From: Tachypleus tridentatus
Taxonomy: Eukaryota; Arthropoda; Merostomata; Xiphosura; Limulidae
Assembly: GCF_004210375.1 (NCBI RefSeq)
Contig: NC_134830.1
Span: 169,391,874 to 169,455,873, forward strand
Length of the DNA: 64,000 bases
Direction: 5' to 3'
Shown here: one piece after another, positions 12,726 through 25,900 of the stretch
How positions within the stretch are numbered: the first letter of the stretch is position 1
Layout: every line of letters starts with the position of its first letter
Notes under the pieces: generated by a model
The model's database searches: none
What the model saw: only the letters and a program-made list of their open reading frames with translations
What the model was told of the DNA's origin: nothing
Program-made: the position numbers and the translations under genes

Positions 12726-13094
12726 AATTTCTCAACAAGTGGGTTTCTCGACATCACTGAGTACTATTATGTTTATATAAATAAGCAATATATGCCACAT
12801 ATCAGTATAACTGTATAGTTGGTATTATAACTATTCTATAATATTACAACAATAGTGAAACAGTTACAATAATCTGTACATTGTTTGACGTATGTTACGG
12901 CAGACTCAAGAAACAGAACATTACAAGCAGTTTTATAATTTAACTAGCGTATAGCTCGTCATATATGTAGGGGCAAGTACTACTACCTCCACTTCATAGT
13001 ATGCCCTAACCTCACACTTACAGTTAACTGAAATAAATAAATTTTCCAAAAGCAAAGTGAAGCTTGACGAACAAAGAGGCAGCTTTTTTTTATT

Positions 13095-13218
13095 GATTAT
13101 TGTTTGGAATTGAGCATAAAGCAAAACAGCGGGTTATCTGCGCTCTGCCCATCACGGGTATCGAAACCCGGTTTCTATCGGTATGAGTTTGCATACATAC
13201 CGCTGTGTCACCGGGGGA
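13095..13218 (-). repeat. SINE-C, near full length
   Basis: Minus-strand copy: ggaattgagcataaagc, gcccatcacgggtatcgaaac, ccggtttctatcgg, ending in the head ataccgctgtgtcaccgggg. Confidence 0.7.
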
Positions 13219-13869
13219 CAAAGAGGCAGTAAAACGTCGATAAATTCCTTACTGAACGAATCAAATTTGTCATTCATTTATGAAATGAATTAGTGGTGTA
13301 TTTATACAATAATTATTGGTAAAACAAACAGGTTAACAGCTGATACATAGAAACGCGAGTGCGTTTTGATAACACTAAGTTCCAACAATGTAGATTAGCA
13401 ACAAAATTATAACCTAATATTGTTGTTAGAAATCAAGGTAGTGGTAAAAAAATCTCCCCAAATAAAAAATATATATAAATAAAACTAAATTTTTTTCGGG
13501 CAATAGCTTTTCATTGGGTTACAAGTGACAATGAAGCTGTTCTTTTTATAGTTATCTGGATTATAAAGGTCGTTTATTTTCTAACCTTATCAAAATGTGT
13601 GAATTCCTACATTACATACTACATTTTTTGAAACACAGATTTAACAGAAAGTTACAACATGTCAAACATTTTTGTCATAGGTCGGTAACTATATTATTGC
13701 ACTACTTGCTACTGTAATACTTATACTTTCTCTCTGAAGGTGGGTTATGCATATAGTACTTCCTGTAAATGACCACAGCTGGGTTGTACTGTTTGTCTAG
13801 CAAACGTAACTGATAAGGAAGCGCCTCTTTCTCATCATATTCAGCTTGCAATTAAGATCTTTAATTTCG

Positions 13870-13875
13870 TATAAA
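13870..13875 (+). promoter_or_regulatory. Possible TATA box of the RPS19BP1 gene
   Basis: TATAAA stands 55 bp before the ATG at 13930. If used, transcription would start near 13900 and leave a leader of about 30 nt. No other core element was identified. Confidence 0.25.
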
Positions 13876-13929
13876 GGAAGCGTTGGTCATTAAAGGCCTC
13901 ACGTTGGATATTTCAACGTTCTTTGAAGA

Positions 13930-13993
13930 ATGTCAGCTACTTTGGTGAGAAAAACTCTCGACCTTGACCTTTGTACTAGCAATGAAAAATCAG
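13930..13993 (+). CDS. RPS19BP1: RPS19BP1 exon 1
   Basis: Initiator exon: ATG at 13930, 21 codons plus one base, then the donor TCAG|GTAAGT. It encodes the conserved MSATLVRKTLDLDL start. Confidence 0.8.
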
Positions 13994-16900
13994 GTAAGTC
14001 TAATAATCATTTTTATACCTAATTCACTGAACAGAGAAATCCTGAATTTGTGGTTGAAAAATGAATCTTTAATTTGAAAACTAAAAGGCATTGATCAAGC
14101 CCCAGAATGGCAAAAATCTTAACAAATTAATTAAATCAGTCATAGCGGAATGCGTATCATTTTAGTAAAAATAAGTAAGCTTGTGTCTATATATATGAAG
14201 CACATATAGATAAACCATGTCCTACGTATTTAATTTTGAGAGATTGACGGTGTTAGTCATACTATTACTACTAGTAGTGATAGGCCTATCAATGAACCGT
14301 GGGCAATCATTACCATAAAATTGAAACAACGTGCTTATTACACATCGTTTGCAATCGCAGCACTTTTCTTTAATTCTGCAATGATGTGCTGATGCTGTAA
14401 GTTTTAATTCATGCCGTGATCTCGCAAAGCATTAACGTAAAACTGAAATATTACTGTCAATTAGGTTTGAGTATAATTTTGACAAAACACGAATACGATA
14501 GGAATTTTATTATGACGACTTTTATTCAACATACTGTATCGTATGTTAATTATTTCATAATTACGTAAGGCCTAAATCAAATGTAGAACCTGCTGCTCAG
14601 TTCACTTTTGCACAAATATCCATGTAGACATTTCATTTGCAGTTGAATGTAAAATGTCAAAACAGCATAAAGTATTTCCAAACAGGCCATAAAATATTTA
14701 TTCGAAACATTAAATTTCAAGCTAATTTAGTCCCCCACTGAGACAGCAGTAGGTCTTTGGATTTACAATGCTAAAATCAGAGGTTCGATTCCCCTCGGTG
14801 AACACAGCAGATAGCCCAATGTGGCTTTGTGATAAAAAAAAATGCAACACACACGTGTGCACAAGCTGGTCCAGCATGGCTAGGTGGTTAAGGCATTTGA
14901 CTCATAATTTGCGGGTTGTGGATTCGAATCCCTGTTACACCAAACATACTCGTCCTTTCAGCCATGGGGGCATTATAATTCTACAATCATTCCCACTATT
15001 TCTTGTTAAAAGAGTAGCTCAACAGTTGGCACGGTGTGGTGATGACTAGCTGCCTTCCCTCTAGTCTTGCACTGCTAAATTAGGGACAGCTAGTGAGATA
15101 GCCCTGGAGTAGCTTTGCATGAAATTCAAAACCAAACTCAAGCTAATTTAAACATCAAAATTCATGTGTAGCCACCTGGCATGTTGTCCTCTCCTTTTTA
15201 AAAGTAAAAATAACATAATAAGAAGCATTCAAATGAATCATTTAATGATGGTTTATTGATCCCTTTCTGAACTTGTTGAAGTCCATATGGGATATGCTTA
15301 GGTATGGATCTTATACCAACCAAATCTTGTATATTCACAGTGTTGTTATCAACACAGTTTTAGGAACTGCTTGAACTGGTGCATTTCCTAACTATTTGGA
15401 ATATGTATATTCCAAAAATAGTTATAGGCTAGTTATTACTAGCCCAACTTTGTGTACATAATCTATAGCAGTATCATTGGAAACTTAAAATATGTCTTTT
15501 CTGTACTGCATCTATTATGAGACATAAGTAATGTTTTGTCATTTTTATGCCATTTTCCACAACTGCAACTAGATTGTTACAATTGAACTTCTGAACCATG
15601 CTTTCCTCGCAGTCTGTTCAAAAACTGCAATTTTGGATGTTGGAAAGTGTTGCAAGCACCTTATTGTGTGTGGACAATGGATCTTAAATAGACTGAAAAC
15701 AACAACAGAAAGATGGTTATCATACTTGTTCAAACTTATGGAATTTCAAACAGAAGAACCACAAGAAGTCATTTATAACTAAATGTAACATCATCAGTAA
15801 TTCTAGCATAACCTCTATAGATGTTTCAACAACAAAATAGTTATTTAAACTGTAGGTATTAAAACTATTAGTATTAAGTATTGATATGTAATATGTGTTT
15901 TCATTTATAAGGTTATTAGAATGTATTTGGTAATTATTAGTTTTTAACATTTTGAAATAAATCAAGGCATGCAGATGATTATTTAATTACATGAATAAAA
16001 ATTACATTTGACATTAAAACACTGCACTTTGAAAATGTAAATTTTAACATTAAGTATTTTAAAAAATTAATACAAGTAAATAGTTTAACCATTAAACGGC
16101 AGCCATCATCAGTTGATGGTTCTACCTTCAACATAACTTTTGATTATGGGTTAAGGAAGAAATATAATGGAATAAATTATGATTACCTCATCACATGCAA
16201 ATGAATCAGTTATACAGTTGTAAATATTCTTGTGGCATAGTTGCACTTCTGTTGTCAAGAATAAGGTCTGCAAAAGAGTAATGAAAACACTGCTATCAAG
16301 TCATCTCTTAAGTAATGTCTGATTTTATGTTAAGAAAAAGAGAAAGGATTTAAAATGCTTTTAATGTTATTTAATCAATAATGTATGTTCCATTATTATT
16401 AATTACTTCCTGCCAATGATTCACAGGCTTCTGAATGCCACTTCTATAAAATTCTTGGGATTTAGAGGAAAAGAATGTAGAGAGGGTTGTTTTGACATCT
16501 TCGTGTGTTTGAAACTCTTTTCCATAGATAGTTCTGCATACTTCGGAATAGATGATGATCAGATGGGGCAAGGTCTGGAGAATAAGGAGGATGTGGAAGT
16601 TTTTTCCCAGACTAGCTTTTCAATCTTTGCAGATGTGATCCTTGCTGTATGGGGCCGTGCATTATCTTGGTGTAACACAAGACCTTTACGATTGATCAAA
16701 GCAGGCCTCTTTTCTTTAAGTGCAACATTCAAGCTCTCTAACTGTTGACAATAGAAATCTGATGTAATCGTTACATTGAGTAGCAGCAACTCAAAGTGGA
16801 TAACACCAACAATATCCCACCAAACACTTAACAAGACTTCCCTAGGGTGGAGGTCCATTTTAGGCTGTGCTATAGCCAGTTTACCTGCACTGAGCTATTG

Positions 16901-19900
16901 TCTGCAGTGCTTAACGTTTTTATAAAATACCCATTTTTCATCTCTAGTCACTTGTTTGTCCAAAAAAGGTGAGTTACATTCACGAGAGTGCAGAAAAGTG
17001 CAAATGTCCACTCTTGCTCCAAGGTTAGCTTCTGTGAAGTCATGAAGGACCAATTTTTCAAATTTTGACACCTTTCCAAGCTGCTGCAGATGACGGTGAT
17101 CTGTTGAATGGGTTGAATTAAGCTTCTGTGCTAGTTCAATTGTTGCAGCACAATCTTTATCAAGTGCAGCCAGCAGCAAGTCATCATTAAACTCAACAGG
17201 ACGACCTGAACGTAGCACATCACTTAAGCTGTAGTCACTTGATCTGAACTTCTGAAACCACCTTTGACATTTTCTTTCATTGAGAGATTCAGCACCATAA
17301 ATACCTTAAATGTTTCATGTAATTTCTGCTGCACTGTTGCCCCCTTTTTTAAACTTGTAAAGCTTTATATGCCTAAAGTGCTCCTCGGACTCTTCCATCT
17401 TCATAAGGATTTATTTGATTAATGATGTGAAAACATGGAGTTGGGTTAGTTTCTTATATTTCTCTGAGTATTTTTTTTTTACATGCCCTACTACGTATTT
17501 TAATCTTTAAAGCCTACAATAACAGAAATGATGATGCACTTTCTATATTAAGTTTTTGGACATTACTTATAGGATGACTTGAGATAATGAGTTGATTTGT
17601 ACATGTTCTTCATGTGGTCTCATACTAACAACACTGATGTTTTAAGTGTGTATTATTAATGACTTCAGATGCCAACTGAACATTTGTGATTTTGTGGTCA
17701 TAAATGTTGCACATAGCTTCCTTTCAAGAATGATCTCTAATTTCAAAACTTTTGCCAGTTTTTTTCACTGTAGTGCAAAATCATCATGCATCTGGCCATT
17801 AGGGAAGAATGAACAGTCTCGGATGAGTTAAACTGGCATGGAATGTTTCAGAACAGAATATTTCATTTTGATGATTCAACCCCTTGGCATTTCTGGTTGT
17901 CTGAGTGAAATGTCAAAGGATCACAAAATAGGGTTCCATCTTGTTCAAAATATCATTATAACCACTGGTTTTAAATATGATAAAAAAAAAAAAAGCTGAA
18001 ACATTCCCACAACCATCCAGTCTCTGTGATTGTACAAAGACATTTTTATCATATAAAAGACATTTACTAAAGCTGCTACATTGTATGATTTTCACCGCGT
18101 TTCACCCAAAGAATTTATAATCTGTGCCTTGAGTGACATTCATGTGTCATTTTTCACAACTTTTAAATTGTCATTCTTTCAATCATGATCAGAGAAAATG
18201 AAGTTGGGAAATATGTACTAAAACTACTATCTAATGTGAATTTCGCTACATATCGGAAGTTTAAAAATTATGGGATAACATGAAAAAGTTAGAAAATAAT
18301 AATAGGTGTTACAGTATTTCAGTTTTAAATTTACTGTACTGAAAAATGTGACTTATGTGCAAATCAACAGTAATTACACCTTCTGTGTGATGTGTGTGTG
18401 TGTAATATATAAAAGTCAAATGTGGAGTGGCTTTGATACCTGGCTAACCACTTTTAAAAGGTAAATAAAAGTGAGTTTGATAGTGTACCAAAAACAACCA
18501 CTAATAAACTGAGCTTCTTGCAGAATGTTGAAAGAATAAAACTTGAGAAATAAGAAGTTTTATTTGTGATTGGTGATCTCTAGGTTAAAGTAATAAAGAA
18601 TATATTTTGTTTCGTAAATAAAGAACTTTATATAGTATAATTTATTCTGCTTATGTATTTTTAATTATGTATATGGTACAATGGCGTGACTTAAAAATTA
18701 ACAGATTTGTAAACTTATAACAACATTTATTAGAAGAATGTGGAATTTTTTCGACATACTGTATGCTAAAATTACAACAACATGAGTGGTTCTGGTATTC
18801 ATTACTTTTTGGGTTTTAAAAACACAAACATAACAACATTCAGGAATTGTTAATGAAAGTTAACATTTTAAACTAGGACTAAGACAGTGTAACTAAGCAC
18901 ACTGATGAAAACCTGCCAAGTTCAAAATTCAGTTCTTCTAATTGATATTTCTGTTTTGTTGGTTTTTTGCCCACAATTTAATAGGGATAAACATTTCTTT
19001 ATAACATTAAAGAAGTTTAAAAAGAAGAAAAATGCATAACCTTTTGGAAATTATTCATGTAGCTGTGAAGTATCCTGTAGTACATAGTTAAAATTGATGC
19101 TGCTTTGAAACCAGAAGAAATTTTGTCTCCAACTGCAATGCAAAGAACCTGAAAAATAAATCCATATTTTGATTCCATTTCAGATGCAGTCTGTTCAATT
19201 ACTTGTTTTTTATCTGCAAGATTAGTGGTGATATGTGGGGTAGAATGCAGTCATTTAGTACAGCGAGTCCATTAATATTTTTTTCTAATTGTACTTTTGG
19301 GTTGTCATACCGTGTTTCTCCGAAAATAAGACAGGGCTTATATTAATTTTCACTCCAAAATATGACACTAGGGCTTATTTTCGGGGGGATGTCTTATTTT
19401 GATATATTAAAAAAATGAAGTTACAAAGTAAAACTATTAAACTAACCATTTAAAATAAACTATTATTAAACTATTAAACTAACTGATTAATACTTAAACA
19501 AACTAATTAACTAACTATTAAACTAATTAATAAATTATTATTTTTTTTATTTCTTTCCTCTTCCTGCCACTCTTAACTAGGGCTTATTTTAAGGGTAGGG
19601 CTTATATTAAAACTATCCCCAAAAATCACACTAGGTCTTATTTTATGGGTAGGTCTTATTATTGGAGAAACACGGTATTGGATAATCATACTTTTTTGTA
19701 CTAATGTCTCTGCACATTTTTTTTGTGATGACTGCAAGTTGTTTTTGTTCTTTGTGCTAAAACTTAGTTGTGGTTTAAAATAAGCTTGTTCACATTTGAA
19801 TGAATCCAAAAGATCTGAAGACATTAATGTATTTGGAGTGAAATATGAGCCATTATTAAACAAAGTTTTTCTAAAACTAAATGTGTAGCTTACTTGTAAC

Positions 19901-22900
19901 TCTAGGTTCACTTTCATGGTGAGAATTTATGCCTTTTTTTAGTTTCAGTTTTTCAACAGATATTAAGTGTATTGGTGGCTCCACATTTTTAGAAAAATTG
20001 TTACAAACTGATATCCAAGTTGCTCGTTTTACAATATTTGGTAAAGAAGGAAGCTGCAAATGCTTGGTTCATCTAAAAGCTGTATATGTTTTGTCTTTTA
20101 AACAAGGTTCACAGACATAAATTGGAGGATATTCTGATTCACAAATAGAAATATCTAAAAATGTTTATATTTTAGAAATAATTTATTTGTTTTGATTTTT
20201 TTTCCTTTCTCCATTAAAGCAAGATGGTCACCAACTTGGATCAGAGCACGTTAAACGCCTTCCTTACATAGTTATTTTACAGAAGCATCTACATCGTTTT
20301 TCTTGTGAGAGTTAATTTTCCTTGAAATAGTTTGGTCACATCAATCAGAATATTTGTCCCCTCCTCCTTTTTAAGCCCTCATTAAGTACAACATACTATT
20401 AAACAAGTGTCACTTTCAGTAAATATTTTAATCTATTTCTGTGTGTGTTGAACACATGCAAATTTATAACAAAGTGCAAACATATCCCAATTTTGTTTAT
20501 TGCACACTGGTCTCCAGCTATTGAGGATGATTAGTAATTAGTAACTTAAATGATAAAAGTATCTAACATTTTAACTCTAACAGATTGCCATAATGCTTTT
20601 AGATAGATGTTTATAACACACATTAAATTGGCAACAAATCCTGAAAAGTTAGATATCCAGTGTTGTTTGTTTTACACACAAATGTACAAGTGGAAGAACT
20701 AATTCACGTTATGATTATAAAATGTATTCTAAATAAACAATTGTAGGGTATAGAAGCAAAGCGTACGGTAATTATCATTATTAGTGTACCAAATAAATTG
20801 GCTTTTAAGGTATAAACTGTAAGACTGATTTGAAAATCTTTATTGGTTACAAAATATGGTCATACTTATTCAACTCAAAACATGATCTCATCAGAACTGC
20901 ACAAAAATCTAGAAGATAAACTGATCTTACACTTGGCTTCAATTGCACATTTGTGCTTTTATTACATTAGTACTCAGTAATTTCCACTTTATTAATTGTG
21001 TGTACAATGATATAATAAACAGTACTTTCTTCAAACTTTGAACAATATTCCAATTTCAGCATTTCATACAGATGTAGAATGTTTGTTTTTTTGGTAAAAC
21101 CTACTCACATGTATTCACACACTGAAATATCTTTAAGTTGCTTCTACATGTGTAAATTATCTACTGTTTTGTGTGTGTTTTGTTATTGTGATGATTATAT
21201 TTACTTATTCAAATGTTTTTTATTAAGTGAAAGAAGAAACTTGTATGAGCTATACATTGTATCAAGTACATGTTTTCTGTTGATAAAAATGTCATTCTAA
21301 CAATAGTTTTAAAGTATGTAAATCAATTGTTGCTGGAAATAGTTATAGTCTTTTTAATTTTCAAAGGACCTGAAAATAAAGAAATAAAAGATGCTTTGCC
21401 CACCACAAAGAAAGGTTTGAAAAAATTTCGTAAAAGAATGATCCAAGACAAGCAGAAAAATTTGAACAAAGGAATATCAATGGCTAAAGATAAGAAACTG
21501 AAGTGCATAATAGGTAGTAACAGGATTTGTTTTGGTACACTTATTGGGAACTTAATATTGTTTGTAAAGAACATTAATGGATTTGTAAATTAAAAATAAT
21601 ATTTAGTAGAAGAATGTGAAATTTTCTGGACATACTGTGTATTAAAATAACATGAGTGCATCTAGTATTCTCAATCTTTGAGGTACTAACAACACAAGCA
21701 TAGCATTTGGGAATTTTTTAATGAAAATGAACATTTGAACTTTAACTTTGAGACAGTAAAACTGAGTACATTTATTCCTAATTATCATTTTCTTTATAGG
21801 AGATCTTTGAAATAGGAACTTAAAGTTAGTCAAGTGTCAAAGGAGTGCAATCATTATAACTGAGTTTAGGTGGGATCAGGGTTGTTTAAATAGTTTGTTT
21901 TAAAATTATATCTTTATTTACAGATATGTACTTGTTTAAAGGAAGTAGTACAGAGGATCACCAAGTAAATCTGGTGTATTTAAAAAAGACCTAGAAACTA
22001 TAACAAACTAACTAAACTACTGTGGCAGGGGTTCAGTTTAGAGAGAGAGAAATCAGAAGAGTTCTCTCTCCAACTGGGGTGTTCAGGAACTTTGTAGTTC
22101 CTCTTCGTCCCCTTACATGAGAAATGTTTTAAAATATCCGTGGAATTTTTACTTTATTTTTAACATTTCAAAAAATGGAGTTGTGTATTTGTGAGTGAGA
22201 GGAAGGACGGGAGAACTGGACGAAAGCAGCGAAAGTGAAGTGAGCCAGACCTTGGCTCGAGGATGGAGTACCCTGGCGGCTGGCGAATTGATTTTTTAAA
22301 ATTTACTGTAATTGATTAGATACCCTTGACTGGATAAATGGCCCTTTTCAGAATGAGGCTGGGACCTACAGGTCCGATGCCAGAGATTTTGCTGTGGGGG
22401 GGGAAACGGGAGTACCCCGAGAAAACCCACTTTCACGGCCTGGGCGCCGAATAATCTACCCAGACCGTGCCCGGAAGTAGCTGGGAAGAAAGAGAAAAAA
22501 CAAACTGATGAACAATGTTGGTGGTATACGTGGAAACTGTTAGCTGCAGTCTTGTAGATCGGGTGGTAACTTCATCATGAACTTGTTTCCACACTTGAAG
22601 CCCATTGGTGCAAGTGAGAAACGTGGTCTTGGTGGTGGAACTACTGGCTGTTCTTCGGTGAGTTGTTCTTCGCTGGTCTGTGATGCTTTATTTCTTCTCG
22701 AGATTTTGGTTTGAGTTTTCTGCGTGGAGGTAGATTGTTTTTCAGTTTGTGCTGTCGCCCCGATGGTTATCTTCGTAATGGTTTGAGTCTGGCTGGTTGT
22801 TGAATTCTGTGGAACTAGGATTGAAATCTGGCAGGAACTGTCCTTTTTCTTTCTTGAACTACTGGAACTTGGCGTGTTGCTAACAATGGGTTTTGTCGTC

Positions 22901-25900
22901 TTCCGAGTCGGGTTGTCTGAATCCGTCTTCATGTTTCTTCTAATACGGTCTGGACTCGGCGGTATTTTGATATTTTCATGTTGGAAGATTTCCGTTGGTT
23001 GTTTGCGATATCTGGGTGCTTGGTTTGAACCATTCTTGAGTGATCGTCGATGTGGGCGTTCGGCTCTAAAATGAAATATATGATAATAACAGCCATCTTG
23101 TAAAATACAGTCGGCACTGTACTTCGATGTTGTCACTATCTTCATGAAGTGTGTGGGATGATTACTGTTCTTAGAATAAATTCGATGAACTGCGTATACC
23201 TTGGCTTGTATTTGGGGTTCTATGGTTTGTCTAATTTCTTCTGGTTGAATTGATGGGTCGACGCCCCTGAGGAATACAGAATAAAGATTCACTGGACTTT
23301 TGGTAGGGGAACAACTTACTTTAAATTCAGTGTTCCATAGCTGGCACAGATAGGTTTGGTCTGCAGTAGTGGCTGGTTGGATGAGGATTCCTCCCCGGCG
23401 TAAAATACAGGTCCTGGACGGTTTGATGGTTGCCCCAGGCTTGGCTCGGGCGATCAACGTTGCGACTTGGTACGGCGTGAGGTTCAGCGGTAAGCCGTCG
23501 ACGATTACAGGCGGCACTAACGGCCTGACTGGCGAGGATGAACGTTTTGTTCTGAATAGCATATTGGCACGTCGTTTAATATACTAACCTTTATTAGGGG
23601 GTAAGTATGAAACTATAACACTTCTGGATAGTTCCTTATAAAGGGTCATTTTTACTCTTGAAGAATTACAGGCAACTATTTAATAGCATTTGTTTCTGGG
23701 TTGTTCTGAAGTCTGAGTTACTAGGGATACATAACACTCGTAACTTTCATTGCTGATATTGACATAAATCATGCATAAGACATGCCCGCCACTGCAGGTA
23801 TATGCAATAAATTCAGAAGAATCCACAAATTTTTAATTTTCACTGTGCTAAAAATATTTCAGATGTTTTGCACATTTGCATGATGGGTAACCACCAGCAG
23901 AAAACTAGTAAATAATAATAATTAATGTTTCCACTACTAATTGTGTCTTTATTTACAGATACCATTAAATTCCCATTTGATCTTACTAATCCAAAGGAGA
24001 ACATTCTACAATGTATTTATCATCCTCTTATTTGTAATGAGACTCTGCAAACCTTTTAATGTGTGAAATCTTACTATTTTTTCTAACTTTGGTGGGGATG
24101 GACATAAAGAAACCTTTTATATATTTGTAAAAACGGCTTGTTTGGGTTGAGAAAATATTTTACATAGAAGAGCGAACAACTTTTCAACCTTCTTCGATCA
24201 TCGTCAGGTTCACAAAGAAAGAGGTAACTGACTGAAAACTGACCAGAAGCTGACCACATGTTTGGAAGTGGTTGTGTAACTGAGTGTCGGAATATAGAGG
24301 GCGGTGTTAGATGTTTGAATATATAATTTTATTTATTTTATTATAGGTATAAAGGCATTCCTTTGTATTGGTTTATTTTGGGTTTAAGTTGTTGTATAAG
24401 TTAGGCTTCTTTAATTTTGCATTTGTTTATGTTTGTTTCTTTATTTAGTATTTGAGTGTTTTCTATGGTTATGTTGTGTTTATTTGACTTGCAGTGTTCG
24501 AAAACGTGTGAAGGTGAATTTTTATGTTCTTTGAATCTGGTTTCCATTTTTCTACTTGTTTCTCCAATATAGAAGTCGTGGCAGTTATCACATTGTATTT
24601 TATAAATAATGTTGGTGTGGTGTTTGTCAGTGTAGTTTTTTACGTAGAAAAGGTCTCAGTTTTGTGCCTGGTTTTGAATAAATTTGGTATTAACTGGAAT
24701 GTCATATTTTGTTACTAGTTTTTGCCAAGTGTTGGTTATTTGTCTGCTGATGTCGGGAATATATGGTATGCAGCAGTATATGGTTTCGTGATTTTTTGAT
24801 TCGTGAGATATATTTACTTTTGTTGGTTGATTTTGCTTTCTGTCTAGGTGTGTGTGTATAATGTTTTCTTCAGTTTGTGGAGGAAACTTGTTGATGAAGT
24901 GTTTTATTTTGTTTAATTCATCGTTAATTTTATCTGGTGAACATAGTTCTATGGTTGTGTTTATTTGGTTTCTTAGAATGTTGAGTTTTTGTTTTGTTTC
25001 ATGTGCTGAGTCCCAAGGAATGTATAGTCCAGTATGGGTGATTTTTGTCGTGTTTTTTCTGTTGTTTGCATCTTAGTTTTCATAGTTTTTTGTTCTGGCA
25101 GATCTTTTTGTCTCTGTCGTTCTAAGTATTGATTTGGTTTATGTTTCATTGTCCATGTTGAACACAAAATACAAAGAACTACATGACTTACAAAAACAAA
25201 AAAATGAACATAGACCATCAACTGGCATGCTGCATTATACCAGAGATTTACGGATCTAGTCAGGAGACTTGTGATACTTTCTACAAAAACAAGAAAACAA
25301 CCAAAACCAACCAACAGATAGAAGACAACTTAGATAATTTTATTGACATCCAACAGCCAAACTTCCCAGGTAAAATTAAAAATTTATATTTTCCAGAAAC
25401 GCCTAAAAACAACATCTTAGACAATTTTTTCAAAGACTTTTCTCACAAAACCATCAACATAATTTCACAAAACAGAAAGCTAAAAAACAATCTTACAAAA
25501 AGAGACATTAATTCTATTAAAATCCTAAAACAAGACAAAAACATAAAAATTCTAAAAGCAGATAAAGGTAACGCTATAGTCATAATGAATACAAATGAAT
25601 ACATCCAAAAAATGAAGAACATCCTATCAGACACGAACAAATTTAAACCAATACACACAAATCCAACAAAGACGCACGAGACGCAACTGAACAAATTACT
25701 ACTAAAAATGAAAAAAGCCAACACAATTTCACAAACACTTTATTCTTACCTACGTAAAACCGACTCACGCACACCACAAATATACGGTATCCCCAAACCT
25801 CATAAACCAGATTGTACATTACGACCAATAATGTCCACATATGAATCGTTTAATAGCAATCTTGGTAAATACATAGCATGGGCATTCTCTAAATATGTAA

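Noticed and set aside
16416-16748. 110-aa plus-strand frame
   Set aside because: It is antisense to the mariner transposase at 16296-17584.
22874-23587. Plus-strand frames of 66-72 aa
   Set aside because: Antisense to the intact ORF1-like gene.
25443-25840. Hydrophobic minus-strand frames
   Set aside because: Antisense shadows of the A-rich Penelope coding strand, whose complement gives Phe/Leu/Val-rich frames.
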